Source: Pochonia chlamydosporia 170 (taxonomy: Eukaryota > Ascomycota > Sordariomycetes > Hypocreales > Clavicipitaceae). From it: 64,000 nt of DNA. The stretch's first letter is position 1, and the number at the start of each line of letters is the position of its first letter. The translations under genes and the position numbers were made by a program. Of the stretch, positions 31,957 through 42,963 are shown piece after piece. A model generated the notes under the pieces. The model ran no database searches. It worked only from the letters and a program-made list of their open reading frames with translations, and was not told where the DNA came from. The DNA is taken from the NCBI RefSeq assembly GCF_001653235.2, contig NC_035790.1:62001-126000 (forward strand), given 5' to 3'.

Positions 31957-34900
31957 CTTGGGCATTGTAGAGCTCCCTCTACCCGCCCTACCCAGTAGGG
32001 TAGAGGAGGCATCTCCTCTACTCTACCCAGATAGAGTAGAGTAGAAATGGGTAGAGCTCCCCGTTCTACCCACTCCTGATTGGTCAATTAGATCTTATCA
32101 TTTGATAAGATTCTAAGATTATTGATGCTAATGCCCTTAAGGAGTCATCCAGTTTTGTTGATTATTCTCAATTTATATTGTGGTGACCTCTCGGGTGACT
32201 CTGGGTGCCACCCAACATGCTGCTTGCTACTACTAGCATCCGCACTACGATATTGTTGTATACTCATTCTATCAACCATAACGGCTTCACTACTTAACAT
32301 TGCTTTTTATACTGCTGCGTTGCGGCATTGATTGAAACGACTCCTCGTCTTAAGATTGTCTCAGACATGGTTCTTTGTTACAGCTTCGCCAAAGCGTCGA
32401 AGCTACTTACGAGATAAATAGCAGTATTCGTCATTTCCTTTCATTTGTTCTTCAGGTAATTGTCATTCAATACTTGCACTTCCTTTGCACAACTAATCTC
32501 GATCTTATGTGGCCCTAGAACTGTCTGAGGCAATCTTCTTTATATTATAGAGCTAACCATGTCTTGCTCACATAATTCGTTATCCCTTACAGTCCCTACA
32601 ACGCCCTCCACGCCCAACATCTCCTTGCCGGACCCTAGTGTTACTTCTAGTGCTTCTCCGAGTATCGTCTCGATTCCCGCCGAGAAACCTTCAATCTGGA
32701 CCTTCTTTCGACATGCCAGAGGTTCAGAGCCCGAATTCAGGCCAAAAGCGAGAACTGATCGAAGTGGGAGGTTATCAAATAAACGGCTACACTACTGTAT
32801 CGCCTGTTGGGATAATAAGAAGAAGAGTTGGAGTACAATATACACATTAGGAGCCCGAGATCATCTCGCCTCAATCATCCACCTCTGTGGAAGAGATGGC
32901 TGGATCTGGAAGAGCGGCAAATATCTTCCAAGCCTAGATTCGTGCCTGGCCAGCAGTTCATGAGTTCGTTCTTGTTTCAAAAGGATGAAGCTTCGAGAAA
33001 AATGCTCCTCCGAGAGGCTTATGATCGACCGCGGCATCTCCAGGCGTTGCTAGCACTCTGTTCTCGAAGGAGACTTCCTCTCAATGCTATTGAGTGGCCA
33101 GAACTTCACGATCTCCTCCTCTCCGCCAATCCAGAGATCTCGGATCTTGCACACCTTAGCAGAAGAACATTCACTCGTGTCCTGGTCCTCAACTACGAGA
33201 GATATCGTCAAATGCTCCGGGGCAACATCCAGGAAGCCATTGGTGATATCCATATATCAACAGATATGTGGACATCTCCAGCTCGAAAGGCATATCTCTG
33301 CATCTGTGTTAGGTGGATCTCCCAGGATTACCAGTTCAAACACGGGATGCTGGCGCTCCCACAGGTGCTCTTTAGTCATTCTGGAGAAGTTCAGGCGGCT
33401 ATCATCCTCCGCACCCTTAAATCTTTCGGGATTACAACTAAACTCGGCTATCACACTGGAGACAACGCCACTTCAAATGATACTCTACTTAGAGAGCTCT
33501 CTCGTTCTCTAAAACTTGAACTTGGGGTTTGTATAACTACATTGGCTTTTAGATGGTTATTCGCCTATCTAAAATAGATTGAGTATGATCCAATTACCCA
33601 CCGTATCCGCTGCCTTGATCATATTCTCAACCTTGCCCTTCAAGCCTCTCTCCTTGCAGCCTCAAAGGAAGCTCTCAAAGCTGCTCTTGCGGCTATCGAA
33701 GAAACGGAAGATACCGACCCTTACGAGCTATTCTCCGCCTATCTGGATGTGCCAGTTATTGAAGATAACCTGGCCTCAGTAAGAGCTCATGAGCAAGCTC
33801 AGAGAAGAGGTGGTAAGGTTAAGGCGAAGCACAAAGGCTTTGAAGGCTGGGGTGCTACTACTGCGCTCCAGAAGCTCCATAACCTAGCCGTGTGGCTTCG
33901 AAGCAGCTCTATCCATCACGATCGATGGATAGAGGCTGTAGGCATTACATTAGGGATCGATAACGACACCCGATGGTCCTCATGGTATCATCTCATCAAG
34001 CGTACGACACGCAAGGAGCGACAAATCAAGGACTTTATTGACAAATGCCCTGAATGCGATAGCTTTCGACTCAATGGACTTGAGTGGGATACACTGAAGC
34101 GTACCGAGAGGTTTCTCTCTGTATTTGCCAGTGGTACACTATGGGTTGAAGGCAGTGAGGCTTCATTATCCCAGAGCCTTACACTGATGGATGCTATCCT
34201 CACCTTCTTTGAGGATCAGAAGGTCTATTCTATTTTGTCAAGATAATGGATAACGCTGATGTTTTATAAGATGCTATATAAATCCGGCCCAGATAAGGAC
34301 CTCCGCATGGTCAATTCCATTGAGATGGGTTGGTTTATCCTTGACAAATACTACGCTCTCGTTGAGTCGACGCCAGTATACGCCGCCGCGATGCTTCTCG
34401 ATCCCTCGAAGCGGAAACATTATCTTATTCAGAACTGGCCAGACGAATGGCATCAAAAGACTATTGATGCTGCGTATTTGATCTGGCAGAAGGAATACGC
34501 GCACCTCACTCATGAATCAGCCCCTACTGCTGCTGCGACTGATGTTGATACGTCTCATCCATCTTCAAAGAAGAAAATAGAGAATGAATTAGACCGGCTG
34601 AAACGTCGTCTGAGAGTTCAACCTACTCCGCAAGAGGATGACGATACGTTTATGGCATTTATTGAAGATAAAACCATTGATCTTGATGCTCTAAAGATGA
34701 CTCCTCTTCAGTGGTGGCTGCTTCCAGAGCAGCGCCGGCGTTATCCTCGTCTGCACCGTATGGCCATCAGTATTCTCTCAATCGCCCCCTCATCTGCTGA
34801 ACCAGAACAACAATTCTCGGGCGCACGCCGTACACAGAGCTGGGATAGGCTTAGGTTGTCGCCACAGAACCTCCAGAGGTTAGAGTGCATGGGCAACTGG

Positions 34901-35170
34901 TTTGCCCGGAAGCTCATCTCTTCGGAGGAGCTGCTAGCAATGATTGTAGAGGCTGTGGAGATGGATGGTGAGATGGATATTGATTTCGATGAAGAGGATT
35001 GGGATATAATATAAAGAGGCATATGTCGAAGGATTGGGCATATATACAGCATCTACCTTCCGTACCTACTCTACCCAAAAGTCTACCCGCCACTCTACCC
35101 ACCACTCTACCCACTCTACCAGGGTAGGGTAGAGGGGTGGGAAATGCTCCTCTACTCTACAATGCCCAAG
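31957..35170 (+). mobile_element. hAT-3 element
   Basis: Termini CTTGGGCATTGTAGAG at the left and CTCTACAATGCCCAAG at the right. The flanking GCCATA/TATGCC may extend the repeat. Both subterminal regions are packed with CTCTACCC units (31975-32075 and 35065-35160). A target duplication is not clear; GGGTTGGT and GTGGTGGT are the closest candidates (6/8). It contains a hAT transposase gene with recognisable introns. Confidence 0.85.
32559..35014 (+). pseudogene. hAT-3 transposase, introns plus one unresolved frame change
   Basis: hAT transposase. Exon 1 from ATG 32559 carries a BED-like finger (YCIACWDNKKKSWSTIYT). Between about 32870 and 32960 the frame changes. No intron with consistent phase was found, so an indel is the simplest reading. 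The core follows: ISTDMWTSP (first Asp), TGDNATSND, then intron 33527-33577 (51 nt), IRCLDHILNLAL, NDTRWSSWYHL, intron 34223-34270 (48 nt), LDPSKRKHY, and hATC PSSAEPEQQFSG. The protein ends in an acidic tail, DFDEEDWDII. Apart from the frame change everything needed is present. It could be an annotation problem rather than a dead gene. Confidence 0.75.
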
Positions 35171-36005
35171 TATGCCGTGGTGGTACTCTCCCCAGTTTGT
35201 CATTTAGTCACGATCATGTTAGAAAGTAGAGCAGGTGGAACTTTGTTTTGTCCTTTTCTTTCTGTGTTTTATTTCGCAAAAAGAGGACTTCTTCATTGAG
35301 CTTATGTGATAGTTTCAGCGCAAGAACAAGTTTGGCTTCGGCTCGAACTTGGCATTGCAGTGGTTTAAGAAATAACACAGTTATCGCTATGCGTACTTGT
35401 AAATGAGAATATCGTATTGCCTTCAACCACAAGGCGTCCGCAGCAAAGAGCTGCGGCGATCATCTTCTTAATGATCGTGTTATGGCGGCAATTTGCCGAA
35501 TTATGGAACCGACGTGACTTGATCAGTGGACTATAGTAGAGGTGAGAAAGGCTTTCAGCATCATTTTGGGCAACCGCCTCGGTCTTTCGACCTTGTTTCT
35601 ATCGAATCGGAACCGAATCGGAACCAGCGCTTTCTTGCTACAGGCAAACGAAACCATCAAGCAAAATCCCCCCTCACAAAGAGCAAGATTTGAAGCTACG
35701 TAGAAGCAATGCCTTTTGAGGCCAGTGGCATGGGCCGATTCCATTTACCTGCAGGGATACTGCATATCTCGCATTCAAGAGAAGGAGAATTGAGACGCCG
35801 AATACGTTTCAGATCCCGACAATGCCGCCTTCATCCAAAGGACTATGAAGGCGAGGTGACCAAGTTCGAGGTCTTCCTAACTCAACTAATCCCTGATTGC
35901 GGAAAAGCGGGGGACTGCTGTTGCTGTTGATAGCAAGTTCAATTGAGTCGAGCTACGACTATCCCGCCTACCAATCGTTCAATTCAAGGAGAACCAGTTC
36001 ATTTC
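35171..36005. other. Intergenic, no gene seen
   Basis: 835 bp with no recognisable domain on either strand. Confidence 0.55.
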
Positions 36006-36809
36006 CTACTCATAATTTCTTCTTTCATCAGCAGTCATTTGATCCATGAGATACAGAAAGTCTGGCGTTGGGGGAAAATCCGAAAAATGCCATTTCATGC
36101 GCTCCCAATCTGGATGCCGTATTAGTAAAACCGAGACGACGGTACAGTATGGAGGCTTCTTACATAATGGCCACCACCCCGCGAGTTCCCAGTCAATGAA
36201 ACAGAGTTGGTTATCATTCTTTACAATAATGTTCCGTGGCGCCAAATCCGCATGAACAAAACCGACTCGCGCAGGATGGCGGTCAAATTTAGCAAATTCT
36301 GCCCTCTCCTCCAGAACACTACGAAAGTCTTCCTCGTCAACAAATGGACCGATACTTTGCGGTCCATTACCTTGAACACCAAAAGCTCCATCGCGGACCG
36401 GCCCACCGCTAATAGACGCAGCGACAATCCTGCCTAGGGAAGCGGGAGGATGACAAGCATGAAGCTGCCTCACGCTGTCCCAGATCAGAACCACACATTT
36501 TTGCTTCTCTTCATCCGTAAACGTTGACCACAGGCTATCCAACGTTTTTCCTTGGACAAAATCCATGGCGATAAACAGGCCCCGTCGTCGATGATATGTG
36601 CGATGGATGCATGGCAAACACACAGAGGTGTATGAAGCGGCGTACTCCATGGCCTCTAGTTCCTGCTGGGAACATGGCCCTTTGATTAACTGGTTGCGCG
36701 AAACTTGGACAATGCTTCGCTGCTCATCATACATGATCTTTCTGCCAAGGATCATACGAAGGGGGAAAATCCAATCTTCCAGCGTATGCTTAATATATGC
36801 GAACAACAT
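36006..36809 (-). CDS. APH-family phosphotransferase-like protein
   Basis: 267-aa protein of the aminoglycoside-phosphotransferase/choline-kinase-like fold, a large fungal family whose substrates are mostly unknown. Catalytic loop VHADLAPRNIIV (H-x-D-x4-N) and the metal-binding segment FIDWELAGWWP, where DW replaces the kinase DFG, are both present. The N-lobe IVQVSRNQLIK could hold the ATP lysine. The ATG at 36809 is the first in frame; a TTG three codons upstream is also open. No signal peptide or membrane segment. It is single-exon and isolated between hAT-3 and the pogo element, with no cluster partners. No lesions seen, so it may be functional. Confidence 0.85.
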   Translation of the reverse strand: MLFAYIKHTLEDWIFPLRMILGRKIMYDEQRSIVQVSRNQLIKGPCSQQELEAMEYAASYTSVCLPCIHRTYHRRRGLFIAMDFVQGKTLDSLWSTFTDEEKQKCVVLIWDSVRQLHACHPPASLGRIVAASISGGPVRDGAFGVQGNGPQSIGPFVDEEDFRSVLEERAEFAKFDRHPARVGFVHADLAPRNIIVKNDNQLCFIDWELAGWWPLCKKPPYCTVVSVLLIRHPDWERMKWHFSDFPPTPDFLYLMDQMTADERRNYE

Positions 36810-37198
36810 CCCGCACAACCTGATATGTGTAAAGGGTAAAGATAGGGCCTGTGTGAGTACCGATCTCTGGGGGTGCTTAAAATATGAGCATATAACGAGA
36901 CTCTTAGATAGAGAGGGGCTGCTCCCGGATTAAGAAGGTGATTGGAAAATCACTGAGAGCCCCGCTTAAAGATAGATCCCTTCGGGCTGGATATTCAGCC
37001 GTTAAGTCCCTTGCCATGGCAACTTAATGGGTGTTCGAAGTATTTTATCCTTGTCAGAATGAACGGACGGCATCCGGGCTAAAGTAGCCACGTCAGAAAG
37101 TCTCCGGGACAAGTCTCCGCGAACTTCGCCGAGCCATGACCGGCCAACAAGGAGATTGTTCCCGATTGCATCAGACCAGTTATGTATTAGTCTAGATT
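36810..37198. other. Upstream region of the phosphotransferase gene, nothing else seen
   Basis: Presumed promoter of the minus-strand gene at 36006-36809. No distinct element beyond that. Confidence 0.5.
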
Positions 37199-37493
37199 TA
37201 AGTCCCTGCACATAGATGTAGGCCACCCCTCATATGGGCCACCCGCAAAACCCGCATCACCAACCACATCATCTATTTCGACGCTTGATGACTCCATGAA
37301 TTATGGCTCCCATTCGTTATATTTTGCATGTGCCTTTCTGATTTAATGAAAGTGTGATACACTGAGCATGACATCAGCCATTCGCTTGAGGCGGTCGCTA
37401 ATGGGAAGTCTATCAGAAAGACCTCGACGGAGTGGAGTGTTCCAAGGGCCACTCTCTTCAACCGCCGCCTGCACGGTCGGGAATGCACAAAGG

Positions 37494-37634
37494 TGTTGAC
37501 TTAGTGTGAATCATGTACGAAGACATTTTTAGGCAGATGAGTCGCTGCCAAGTGGCACGGGCCCGTGCCACCAGGTATATATAGGTATGAGAGCTGTCAG
37601 CCAGAATTGAATAGAAGTAAGTTCAATCGCAACA
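37494..37634 (+). repeat. Solo LTR (141 bp) in the pogo gene, TSD AAAGG
   Basis: TGTTGACTTAG...AATCGCAACA with exact 5-bp duplication AAAGG at 37489-37493 and 37635-37639. TG...CA ends. It contains the perfect palindrome GTGGCACGGGCCCGTGCCAC at 37552-37571 and a TATATATAGG stretch. Different family from 38928-39092. Confidence 0.9.
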
Positions 37635-38927
37635 AAAGGATGCATTTTCTTCCCTCCAGAAGCTTTCCCAGACGCAAGAAAATAAAATTACGGAATGGAT
37701 TCTAATCCAGGATGTTCTAGGCCTCCCTCCCACACACTCGCAGATCAGACAGTTCGCGCAGCGCATGCTTGCCGTTAAAGGGGACCACGAGCCACTTGGA
37801 AAACACTGGATGCAAACTTTTTTGAGAAGAAACCCTGTTTTTCGGACACGGAGGTGCTATCACAGAGACTCTGCACGTGTTAACGGTGCTTCCACTCAGG
37901 TAATTCGACCTTGGTTTAGAAATTTCTACATTCCCGAGATCCAGGCTATTAAGCCGGAGAACAGGTACAACATGGATGAAGCAGGTATCATGGAAGGTTT
38001 AGGGAACAATGGCCTGGTTTTTTGAAGTTCGGAAAGACGCCTGTTCAGAAGGAAACGCCGGGTTCAAGGGTCTGGACGTCGTTTCTCGCATGCGTGTCGG
38101 CTACTGGCCGAGCACTACCCCCCTTGGTAATATTCAAGGGAAAATCCGTTCAGCAACAATGGTTTCAGCAAGATTTAAGTTATTTTAAAGATTGGCAATT
38201 CACAGCGACCAAAAATGGCTGAACTGCGGACCCAACTGCGGTAGAGTGGCTTGAAAGATATTCATTCCCAGGACCCAGCCATGCGACCCTACCGACAGAA
38301 TATTGTTAGTTATAGACGGGCACGGAAGCCATGAGTTGGTGTATTTCATGTATCTATGTCATCGGCATAAAATTCATCTGGTGTACCTCCCTCCTGATAC
38401 CTCACATGCCCTGCAACCTCTCGATTTGTCTGTCTTCTCGCCTCAAGCATTTCTACCGCAAAGAAGTCGGATTTCTAAGCCTTTTGACCAATTTGAGCCC
38501 TCCTGGCAAGCAAAATTTTATTTTCTGCTATCAAAAGGCTCGAGAGAAAGCCTGTCCTCATCAAACATCAAGGGTGGTTGGAAAGCAAACGGCCCCTGGC
38601 CGGTATCGATTTCAAAACCTCTTTTGAGCCGTCTCTTGCTAGAGAACAGTAACAAGGGTAAAAATAATGCGGCAAATGCTACCGATACCTTGAAGACGCC
38701 ATTATCTATCAAATCTTGGATGTCGGAGACATCAAAGATCGCGTGGACCACTCCTAGGAAGTCCAAAGATCTCAAGGTTCAAGTACTCCATTTCAGTCAA
38801 TTAGAAAGCGATATACCTACGAAGCGATTGCTCTTCAGGAAGATTACAAAAGGGTTTGACGAGAAGGATAGCCTTCTTGCAAAGGCCAAATTACAGATTC
38901 AAGCACTAGAAACACAGCTAGAGGTTG

Positions 38928-39092
38928 CTGTGAGGGAATCATGTGACCTGCCCGTTTAATGAATGTCTCACTTTGTGAGCATTGTGTAAATAGCTTCAGC
39001 CAGAGTTCCTTTACGGGTTCTCTTTTTCTCCTTGTGAATAATCGCTTCATCCAAGTCGCACTCGACCTTGTTCGTGCACTCGTACCGTTACA
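38928..39092 (+). repeat. Solo LTR (165 bp) in the pogo gene, TSD GTTGC
   Basis: TGTGAGGGAATCATGTGACC...CGTACCGTTACA with exact duplication GTTGC at 38923-38927 and 39093-39097. Best preserved member of the family also seen at 28535, 31143 (minus) and, diverged, in front of the MULE-2 genes. Confidence 0.92.
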
Positions 39093-39367
39093 GTTGCCAG
39101 ACCGAAGAGAAGGAGGAAGGTCGAAACTAGCCCAAATTCGAGGTTCGCCGATATAAAGGCAATACAGCGCGCGCAAGAGAAAGTTGATGTAGCTGAAAGT
39201 AATCAGGAAGATGAAGAATCAGAAGTATCTGATAATGAGGAAAATTGCATTGTAGTTCAAATTGATTAGGCGAATAAACTATGATAAATTGGTGGCACAG
39301 TTTGGAAGGTGGGTATATTTAGGTGGTTCATATGAGGGGGTAGCCCACATCTATGTGCAGGGTCTTA

Positions 39368-39807
39368 CAAGAATTGAGAAGCGAAAAGAAATAGTAAAAA
39401 GATCAAGAAAAGGAGAGCTCCGAGCTTATGAGCTGGTAGTTGCTAATCCCGCTTAGTTGGAGGACGGGTTAAACAGTTGCAATATTCTGCAGAAACAATG
39501 GGTCCCGTCCAGTCGCACATACTGGGAAGTCGAGAGCGTAAGTGCCAACGGATACAAGTGGTACTAAATTGCTCAGCATTAGAGCGCGTTCTTTTTGTTG
39601 ACAGTAAGTCGAGCTATCCTCTGGTTCAGTTTGTTAATAGAGGTATCGTAACAAGTTCTGGGGCATAAAGGGAGAAGCGTCTCTATGAAACGAAGATATT
39701 GCGGCTATTGTGGAGAGCTGTATTGCTAAGGTCGATTAACGAGAGCTCAAGGTCGGGGTACTTAGAGTGGAGACGGCAGAATCCAAGGTATGTTAACAGA
39801 TAAAATT
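39368..39807. other. Spacer, no gene seen
   Basis: Short frames only; nothing recognised between the pogo element and the 39808 repeat. Confidence 0.5.
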
Positions 39808-39868
39808 CGTACCCGTGTAAGATCATGCCCGTGTATCAAAAGTGTCACGCCCGTGTATCAATTCCCTT
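39808..39868 (+). repeat. Inverted repeat, partner at 45187-45250
   Basis: Three ATGCCCGTGTA-like units followed by CAATTCCCTT. Matches the reverse complement of 45187-45250 at roughly 85% of positions. It resembles a MULE end: AAGGGAATTGATACACGGGC against GGCAATTGATAGGGGC in MULE-2. By that reading its outer end faces right, toward the methyltransferase gene. Confidence 0.75.
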
Positions 39869-40195
39869 GATCTAAATGTCACGATAAATAAGATTCAACA
39901 GCGTCTGCAGGTACGAAGCCCTGAATAGAGCTACCCCAACCACCTGAGACATGAAAACGACGGCTGGGGAAGCTATTCAGACTATTATAAGAAGTCATAG
40001 ATAACCCTTACTAGATAGAAGAAATCAAGGACCATCCGTCCACATCTACATGTTCTATAGCTGCTGTTCGTGATACTAAAGCTTTTCCCCATTGAGCGGT
40101 TTTCGGCCGTAAACGATATGTCTAGTGCGAATGACTTGTCAGCCAGCAAGATCAACGACAGCAAAGGCAGGTGACAAGCGTAGACCGTGGACAAC

Positions 40196-41259
40196 TTACA
40201 TTGGCCAGTACAAATGAACATTTGTGTTTTTCATTTCCTCAATAGCCTCCGGCAGTAATTTATCAGCTTCGGCCTTGGAAATGCCTGCTGCTTTAATAAA
40301 CCCGCCAAGACTATTGAGTGTGCCAACCAACGACTGCAACTGATACGCGCCAATTTGCTTCATATGCGGGTCCTTTGGCCACGTATTGCCAGGGCTCTTG
40401 AATCGTTTGTCCACCACATCTACAAAGCCAACCTCCTCCAGCCATCCCTTGTATTTTGGGGCCTTCAAAAAGTCTCGTCCAATATTTGCAGCAGCCTTTA
40501 TGGATAACTCTACCCACTTTTCCAGTGCAGGAGCCCGAGCTCCGTCATCAAAGTATTCATGTTGGGTTACAAAGTCCATTATTTCGATCCAACCGCCGGG
40601 TTTCGTATGTTCGAAAGCTTTATTTAGGACAGTCTTGGTATCATTGAAGCAAGATACGATGAAGCGAATGTGTACGTAGTCGAACTTCTGCTGGAAGCCC
40701 CAGTCCTCTTTTTCAGCATCCTGCTGCACGAACGTGGCATTTTCGGCGGATGAAGAGCGTTGAATTAAGTTTAAGTCCGAACCAATGACTTTGGAGTTAG
40801 GATATTGATGGGCTGGAACAGAGTCAGCACTAAGGGAGTACTCAATCGTACTAACAACGACCATACCGAAATCGAGTGCCCAGATGCCCGTTCCTGTCGC
40901 GACGTCTATAACATGCTCGGGAGAATCTATTGGAGCCAATCCTGGCTTTCCCTCCAATATCAACTTGCACTGCTCATGCTGTAAATCTTTTACTAGTCAG
41001 TCATCTCTGTGGCATCTGGACAATGTATATAATCAGGGCAAATACCTAGGCGGCTTTGTTCTCTCTACAAGGCAATTAGAATTTCCATCCAAGCCTAATT
41101 CCATGGTCTAGCAGACTCACAGCATCGTTGGGTAGAAAATACGCTTCCATAGGCGTCAGCATGGCAGTCCAGTTTGTGCGAGGGGCATGCCTCACTGCCT
41201 TCGGAGAGGCCATGATATGTTCTGCCGTCCTCTCCTAAAACGCTATCCGGTGATATCAT
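40196..41259 (-). CDS. LaeA-like SAM-dependent methyltransferase (five exons, 280 aa)
   Basis: Class-I methyltransferase of the fungal LaeA-like group; relatives act in secondary-metabolism control or modify small molecules. My model on the minus strand is 41259-41196, 41143-41121, 41065-41047, 40986-40867 and 40812-40196, totalling 843 nt (281 codons). Introns are 52, 55, 60 and 54 nt, all GT-AG, several with CTGAC-like branch sites. Two exons are only 23 and 19 nt. The spliced reading gives the family hallmark YHGLSEGTYFLPNDAREQ, then SAM motif I VIDVATGTG at residues 61-69, and later VIGSDLN and KPGGWIEIMDF. No lesion. It is followed upstream by a 1.7-kb spacer and a bZIP gene on the same strand. 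Catalytic target unknown. Confidence 0.9.
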
Positions 41260-42963
41260 TGCTTCCTTTCGACTGTATACAGCTTGGGGTCAGTAATGCG
41301 CAGCTGAGTTGCTTGCTTTGCAAACTGGTCTTTGCTTACGATGCAGATTGATGGTTGTCTTGTTCCAACGCCGGATCTAATTCCAGCGTCGCGTCGATTA
41401 TAGCCATGCCCGAAAGGATTAAGGGTTTGGAGAGGAGGAAGAGTTGTCAGGATGTGGGTGTAAGAGTCTTGGGCCACGTTGAAGGACAGCAATATGCCAG
41501 TAACATCAATATCCAAGAAACTGCATAGCCTCGAGCAGCCTAAATATTCCAAAGCAGCTGCTCAAAATTGGGTCTGAGCGTTGCCATTCGCAAAATGATT
41601 CTGCAACCGAACACTTGGTCCCGTCGTGCAGGTTACCTCCAAGACCCGAGACTGGGTCCCGAGTTTGGACACCCTTGAACGTCATCTTTTCTCCTCTGGC
41701 CCTTCCAATCGCCAATCATGCAACTGCCGGGGCGCAACTTGAGCGAATTTGACGCCACGCCTTCCGGACATATAAGGACTATTGCCGCAGAGTGCTCAGC
41801 TCGTTGTTAAGGCGCTCTTATCGCCGTCACCGAAGTCCGCCCAACAATCCACCCTCTGTATATCGCACTACACAAGTCTGAACCTCCGGTCGCTTATCAC
41901 TTTACACCAGTGTACGGGATTCCGCGAGAAACTCTTGGCCCACCCTGAGCCACTCTGGGCCAACCCATTTCCTTTTGTGATTAGCTCACCCTCACCCACA
42001 CCCACATCCTCACCCACATCCTCACCCACATCCTCACCCACACCAACGTCCTTCCTCTTATGAGTAGGTCCCGAGTCAGAATGCGCAGTTAGAGTAGACC
42101 CACCAACAGATTGCTTACTGAGCGATTTGCGGAGCGACTATTTGGCCAACGTCTCATATCTATCTGTCAACTTTAAAATGGTTGAAATCATGTTCGGCCA
42201 GGTTCCGTACCTCACCATCTGTACAGTTTGAATAACATGCAACGGCTGCTTGCCTCACTTTGCTTAAACAGTACACACATCTAACTATACGAGCTCTCTG
42301 AATATCAAAACAACCGGTAGTCAATTTGGAGCTGCCATGGTAGCCGACGTACCTAGACATGAAAGGTCGTTCACCCAACGCTGCGTTTTTTTACGAACCG
42401 AATTTTCCATACCGTTACAATTTTAGTAGGGTTTTAACCAAACCATGAGGCTAAGCTATGCATCTTCTAGAGAGTGGGTTTTGATCGTTGATTTTGGCAT
42501 AATTGAGAGAAAACTCTTCCGCAGCGGAAGTCATGGACTCACGGCCTTCTTAGTCCATACTTTTCGCTTTTTGTTTGTATCTATCGTGAACCTTGACACG
42601 TAGACACCATATTCCTCGCAAAGAAAATCTACTAAGGTTTGTTGACTCATGCCAGGACGCTGTTATAGTTTGTACTGCAAAGCATGCCACATATTTTTGA
42701 CTGGGGCTAATAGTTGCTGTATGCGTGCACGCGCTACCTACGGACCAGAAGCTTAGATACACTCTCAGCTAGCGTTGTCTAGGGCAAGGAACAATACATT
42801 GAATCCCGAAGCACGCCACATTATCATTCTCATGGGGACTTCTCACAAAGGTCGATCCTTCAACCCCAAACGTTGGATGGGCCGCATACATGCCGAAGTA
42901 TTGGTATCGGGCTTGGTATGGGAGGTTATCTCCTATATGCCGCACTCTAAGTTCTTCTTTATT
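41260..42963. other. Spacer between methyltransferase and bZIP genes
   Basis: 1.7 kb without a recognisable gene. It would hold the methyltransferase promoter. The only structure is the 12-bp tandem repeat at 41985-42044. Confidence 0.55.
41985..42044. repeat. 12-bp tandem repeat CTCACCCACATC
   Basis: Two perfect units at 42009-42032, flanked by partial or variant units on both sides, about five in all. The reading frame through it gives only S/P/T-rich low complexity. Confidence 0.8.

Larger units (their letters stand above)
37375..39269 (+). pseudogene. Fot1-like pogo transposase, decayed
   Basis: DDD transposase of the Tc1/mariner superfamily. The psq-type helix-turn-helix (AVANGKSIRK...VPRATLFNRRLHG) is at 37380-37480. 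Then come a CENP-B-like DNA-binding part (FAQRMLAVKGD...LGKHWMQTFL) and catalytic residues in YNMDEAG, LLVIDGHGSH and LPPDTSHALQPLDLSVF. Lesions: solo LTR at 37494, frameshift near 38018 (GLVF), TGA at 38220-38222 where the family has NGW (G to A, RIP-compatible), frameshift near 38290, and solo LTR at 38928. Each LTR removal with one TSD restores frame. The tail is acidic and ends ENCIVVQID. No clear in-frame ATG at the N-terminus. Confidence 0.88.
37201..39365 (+). mobile_element. Fot1-like pogo element with two solo LTR insertions
   Basis: 2165 bp, flanked by TA at 37199-37200 and 39366-39367. Terminal repeats AGTCCCTGCACATAGATGT on the left and AGACCCTGCACATAGATGT on the right (inverted), continuing through a CCCCTCATATG block typical of fungal Fot1/Pot-type elements. 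Without the two solo LTRs and their duplications it would be about 1.85 kb, normal for the group. Confidence 0.92.

Noticed and set aside
32870..32960. Intron to reconcile the two frames of the hAT-3 transposase
   Set aside because: The available GT donors and AG acceptors do not give a consistent phase, so an indel or assembly error is more likely.
41782..42063. Open frame over the 12-bp tandem repeat as a gene
   Set aside because: It lacks an ATG start, is S/P/T low complexity and has no splice or domain evidence.
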